A DNA stretch of 64,000 nt from Stagonosporopsis chrysanthemi (lineage: Eukaryota; Ascomycota; Dothideomycetes; Pleosporales; Didymellaceae): assembly GCA_022560025.1 (NCBI GenBank), contig JAFISE010000166.1:1-64000 (forward strand), written 5' to 3'. The position numbers and the translations under genes are program-made. Position 1 is the first letter of the stretch, and each line of letters begins with the position of its first letter. The notes below the pieces were generated by a model, which saw only the letters and a program-made list of their open reading frames with translations, did no database searches and had not been told where the DNA came from. Shown here one piece after another: positions 63,436 to 64,000 of this stretch.

Positions 63436-64000
63436 GCAGGAGAAGCACATACGTAGTCCAACAGCTGCGACTCCTGCGTACTTGCCGTCTCGTATCGTCC
63501 TGTCGTGTCAGGACGAGCCGCACGGCGCTAGCCCCTGATTGGACGGCGTGCGCCCCAATATAGCAGCGCTCAGCCTTACCGGCGCTAGAGCAGCATACAC
63601 AAAGATACTTGAATATGTACACACGCAGACAGACGTCACCCGCAGCTGCACGGCCGGTCGACAACAATGAAGTCCGGCACAAAGAAAAAAGTCAGGCTGC
63701 AGACGGTGCGCCTTGATGAGGCAAGCACAGGGCGCAGAAATTGCGTGCCACGTGCGAGCGCAGCCGTGTGCAGCGCGGTTGCCAGGCGGGTTGGCCGCTT
63801 TGGCGGGCGCTCTGGCGGGGGATCCCCTTCGCGTCTAGCGCAGCTGAGGTGAGCAGCGTTGGCGCCCAATGTAACGCGGGAGCGGGCGTGGAGGGCTGAG
63901 GGCGGGCTGACGGGGGCGCCTCGCAGTGCGTGCGTGCGTGCACATGACTGCAGGCCTGTCTGCTTTATATGTATGGCAGAGCGACGGCGACGGCCACGCC
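63436..64000. other. Right edge; possible first exon at 63667
   Basis: An ATG at 63667 opens a basic frame (MKSGTKKKVRLQTVRL) to 63852 with a GTGAGC donor-like site at 63849, so it could be the first exon of a gene running past the window. There is no family evidence. The rest is GC-rich, with short GCGTGCGTGCGTGC repeats near 63930. Confidence 0.3.

Noticed and set aside
63667..63852. First exon of a gene continuing past the right edge
   Set aside because: Only a basic 61-codon frame and a donor-like GTGAGC; not enough to call a gene.
1..64000. tRNA genes and CRISPR arrays
   Set aside because: I looked for tRNA B-box/T-loop patterns and regularly spaced repeats and found none convincing; CRISPR is not expected in a fungus.

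Overview
The window is a filamentous ascomycete (Pezizomycotina) nuclear segment. Genes carry short GT-AG introns of about 50-70 bp, and the set includes fungal families such as pyrG-type OMP decarboxylase, NADPH nitrate reductase, Fet3/Ftr1 iron uptake and a Zn2Cys6 regulator. A single 5S rRNA gene stands away from any rDNA unit, and an AT-rich transposon relic looks RIP-mutated. The gene content suggests Dothideomycetes, perhaps Pleosporales; this is an inference, not a proof.

Layout. 1-2.3 kb is AT-rich and contains a RIP-degraded Ty1/copia reverse transcriptase-RNase H. 3.8-34.2 kb is mostly conserved, gene-dense sequence: a cytochrome b561, an arrestin-like ubiquitin-ligase adaptor, a head-to-head FET3/FTR1 pair whose shared promoter has three perfect ATCTGATAA-type GATA sites, two related GPI-type secreted proteins flanking a LigB dioxygenase, OMP decarboxylase, a minisatellite-bearing nuclear protein, an aspartoacylase-like secreted protein, the molybdenum-cofactor genes MoaA and MoaC in tandem, a membrane-anchored histidine acid phosphatase and an amino-acid/choline permease.

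34.4-49.3 kb looks like an accessory island. It holds a gene split by an in-frame TAG, a 12-cysteine secreted protein, a TLDc protein, the 5S rRNA gene, a type-B carboxylesterase, a Zn2Cys6 regulator divergent from an NmrA-like gene, and a frameshifted SDR. Four of the five copies of a ~240-bp TIR element (a MITE, not named here) lie in it. At its right edge is a PAP2 phosphatase, also broken by an in-frame TAG.

50.7-61.9 kb is conserved again: NADPH nitrate reductase with an unusually large charged insertion, a tail-anchored PY-motif protein, YSH1 (CPSF73), and TAF4 divergent from YSH1. The last 2 kb is low-complexity sequence with microsatellites, a palindrome, a 51-bp tandem duplication and the fifth MITE.

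Two functional themes recur. One is reductive iron uptake (FET3 + FTR1). The other is the molybdenum/nitrate axis: MoaA and MoaC make the cofactor precursor used by the nitrate reductase 23 kb away. Exon boundaries were derived by hand from reading frame and GT-AG signals. All family calls are from recognition of motifs, not database searches.
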